From positions 1 through 5,878 of the forward strand of contig DASWHW010000164.1 of the NCBI GenBank assembly GCA_036397975.1: a stretch of DNA of 5,878 nucleotides, read 5' to 3'. Below are positions 5,826 to 5,878 of this stretch, piece after piece. This stretch comes from SZUA-287 sp036397975. GTDB taxonomy: Bacteria; Bacteroidota; Ignavibacteria; UBA10030; UBA6906. How positions within the stretch are numbered: the first letter of the stretch is position 1; each line of letters begins with the position of its first letter. Under the pieces are notes generated by a model, which saw nothing but the letters and a program-made list of their open reading frames with translations, was not told the DNA's origin and searched no databases. The position numbers were made by a program, and so were the translations under genes.

Positions 5826-5878
5826 GTGATGTTGAACGGTACATTGAAAAGCGAAAAAGGCGAAGTCCAAAATTTGCT
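5822..5878 (+). CDS. Antitoxin of the HigA/XRE type, N-terminal fragment cut by the window edge
   Basis: The first 19 codons are present (MSDVERYIEKRKRRSPKFA), with the ATG overlapping the toxin TGA as ATGA. Upstream, AGGAAAGAGT inside the toxin end gives a purine-rich ribosome binding site. The charged start ending in RSPKFA is like that of HigA-type antitoxins whose helix-turn-helix follows further on; that domain is outside the window. The call depends on this short match plus the position behind a HigB-like toxin. Confidence 0.75.
   Translation, partial: MSDVERYIEKRKRRSPKFA

Noticed and set aside
5356..5844. Minus-strand open frame of 162 codons opposite the toxin gene
   Set aside because: The plus-strand toxin matches RelE/HigB throughout, while this frame matches nothing and runs into the propeller upstream region.
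1..5878. CRISPR array, tRNA or rRNA genes, insertion sequences
   Set aside because: No regularly spaced repeats, no cloverleaf or rRNA-like stretch, no transposase frame and no terminal inverted repeats were seen on either strand.

Overview
The window looks like chromosomal DNA from a Gram-negative bacterium of the Bacteroidota/Chlorobi/Ignavibacteria/Caldithrix (FCB) side of the tree. The best evidence is the secreted beta-propeller protein at 3926-5287, whose C-terminus is a typical type IX secretion (T9SS, type A) sorting domain with the NYPNPFNPST signature. The lipoprotein at 1778-3433 points the same way: it is an M49 (dipeptidyl-peptidase III-like) protein with a short HEXXH zinc motif, which I recall from Caldithrix. 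The placement is inferred from protein families only. I see no rRNA, tRNA, CRISPR array or insertion sequence.

Layout. Six of the eight genes lie on the minus strand, so they read from right to left. The first minus-strand unit holds a secreted choice-of-anchor B/LVIVD-type beta-propeller (3926-5287) followed with no gap by a small VOC/glyoxalase-fold protein (3569-3925). A 135-bp gap follows, with a hairpin and a good sigma70-like promoter. This promoter appears to drive a second, four-gene unit: M49-type lipoprotein (1778-3433), SDR-family NADP-type oxidoreductase (991-1770), an unrecognised 89-residue protein (725-994), and a zinc N-acetylmuramoyl-L-alanine amidase with the start of an SH3b domain (1-691), cut by the left edge. 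Spacings in this unit are 7 bp, a 4-bp ATGA overlap, and 30 bp of non-coding DNA with a strong Shine-Dalgarno.

On the plus strand at the right edge is a type II toxin-antitoxin pair in the HigBA order: a RelE/HigB-like toxin (5475-5825) and the first 19 codons of its antitoxin, overlapping by ATGA. It is divergent from the propeller gene across a 187-bp region that holds an inverted repeat and a pair of GTTAAC palindromes.

Function as a whole. The second unit combines a membrane-anchored putative peptidase, a cytoplasmic oxidoreductase, an unknown small protein and a peptidoglycan amidase. A link through peptide or cell-wall turnover is possible but is inferred only from position. Points most worth a second look are the HEXXH form of the M49 site, one conserved-looking histidine per propeller blade, the amidase without a visible export signal, the orphan 89-residue gene locked to the SDR, and the toxin start that lacks a ribosome binding site. 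Nothing here amounts to a clearly new multi-gene system.
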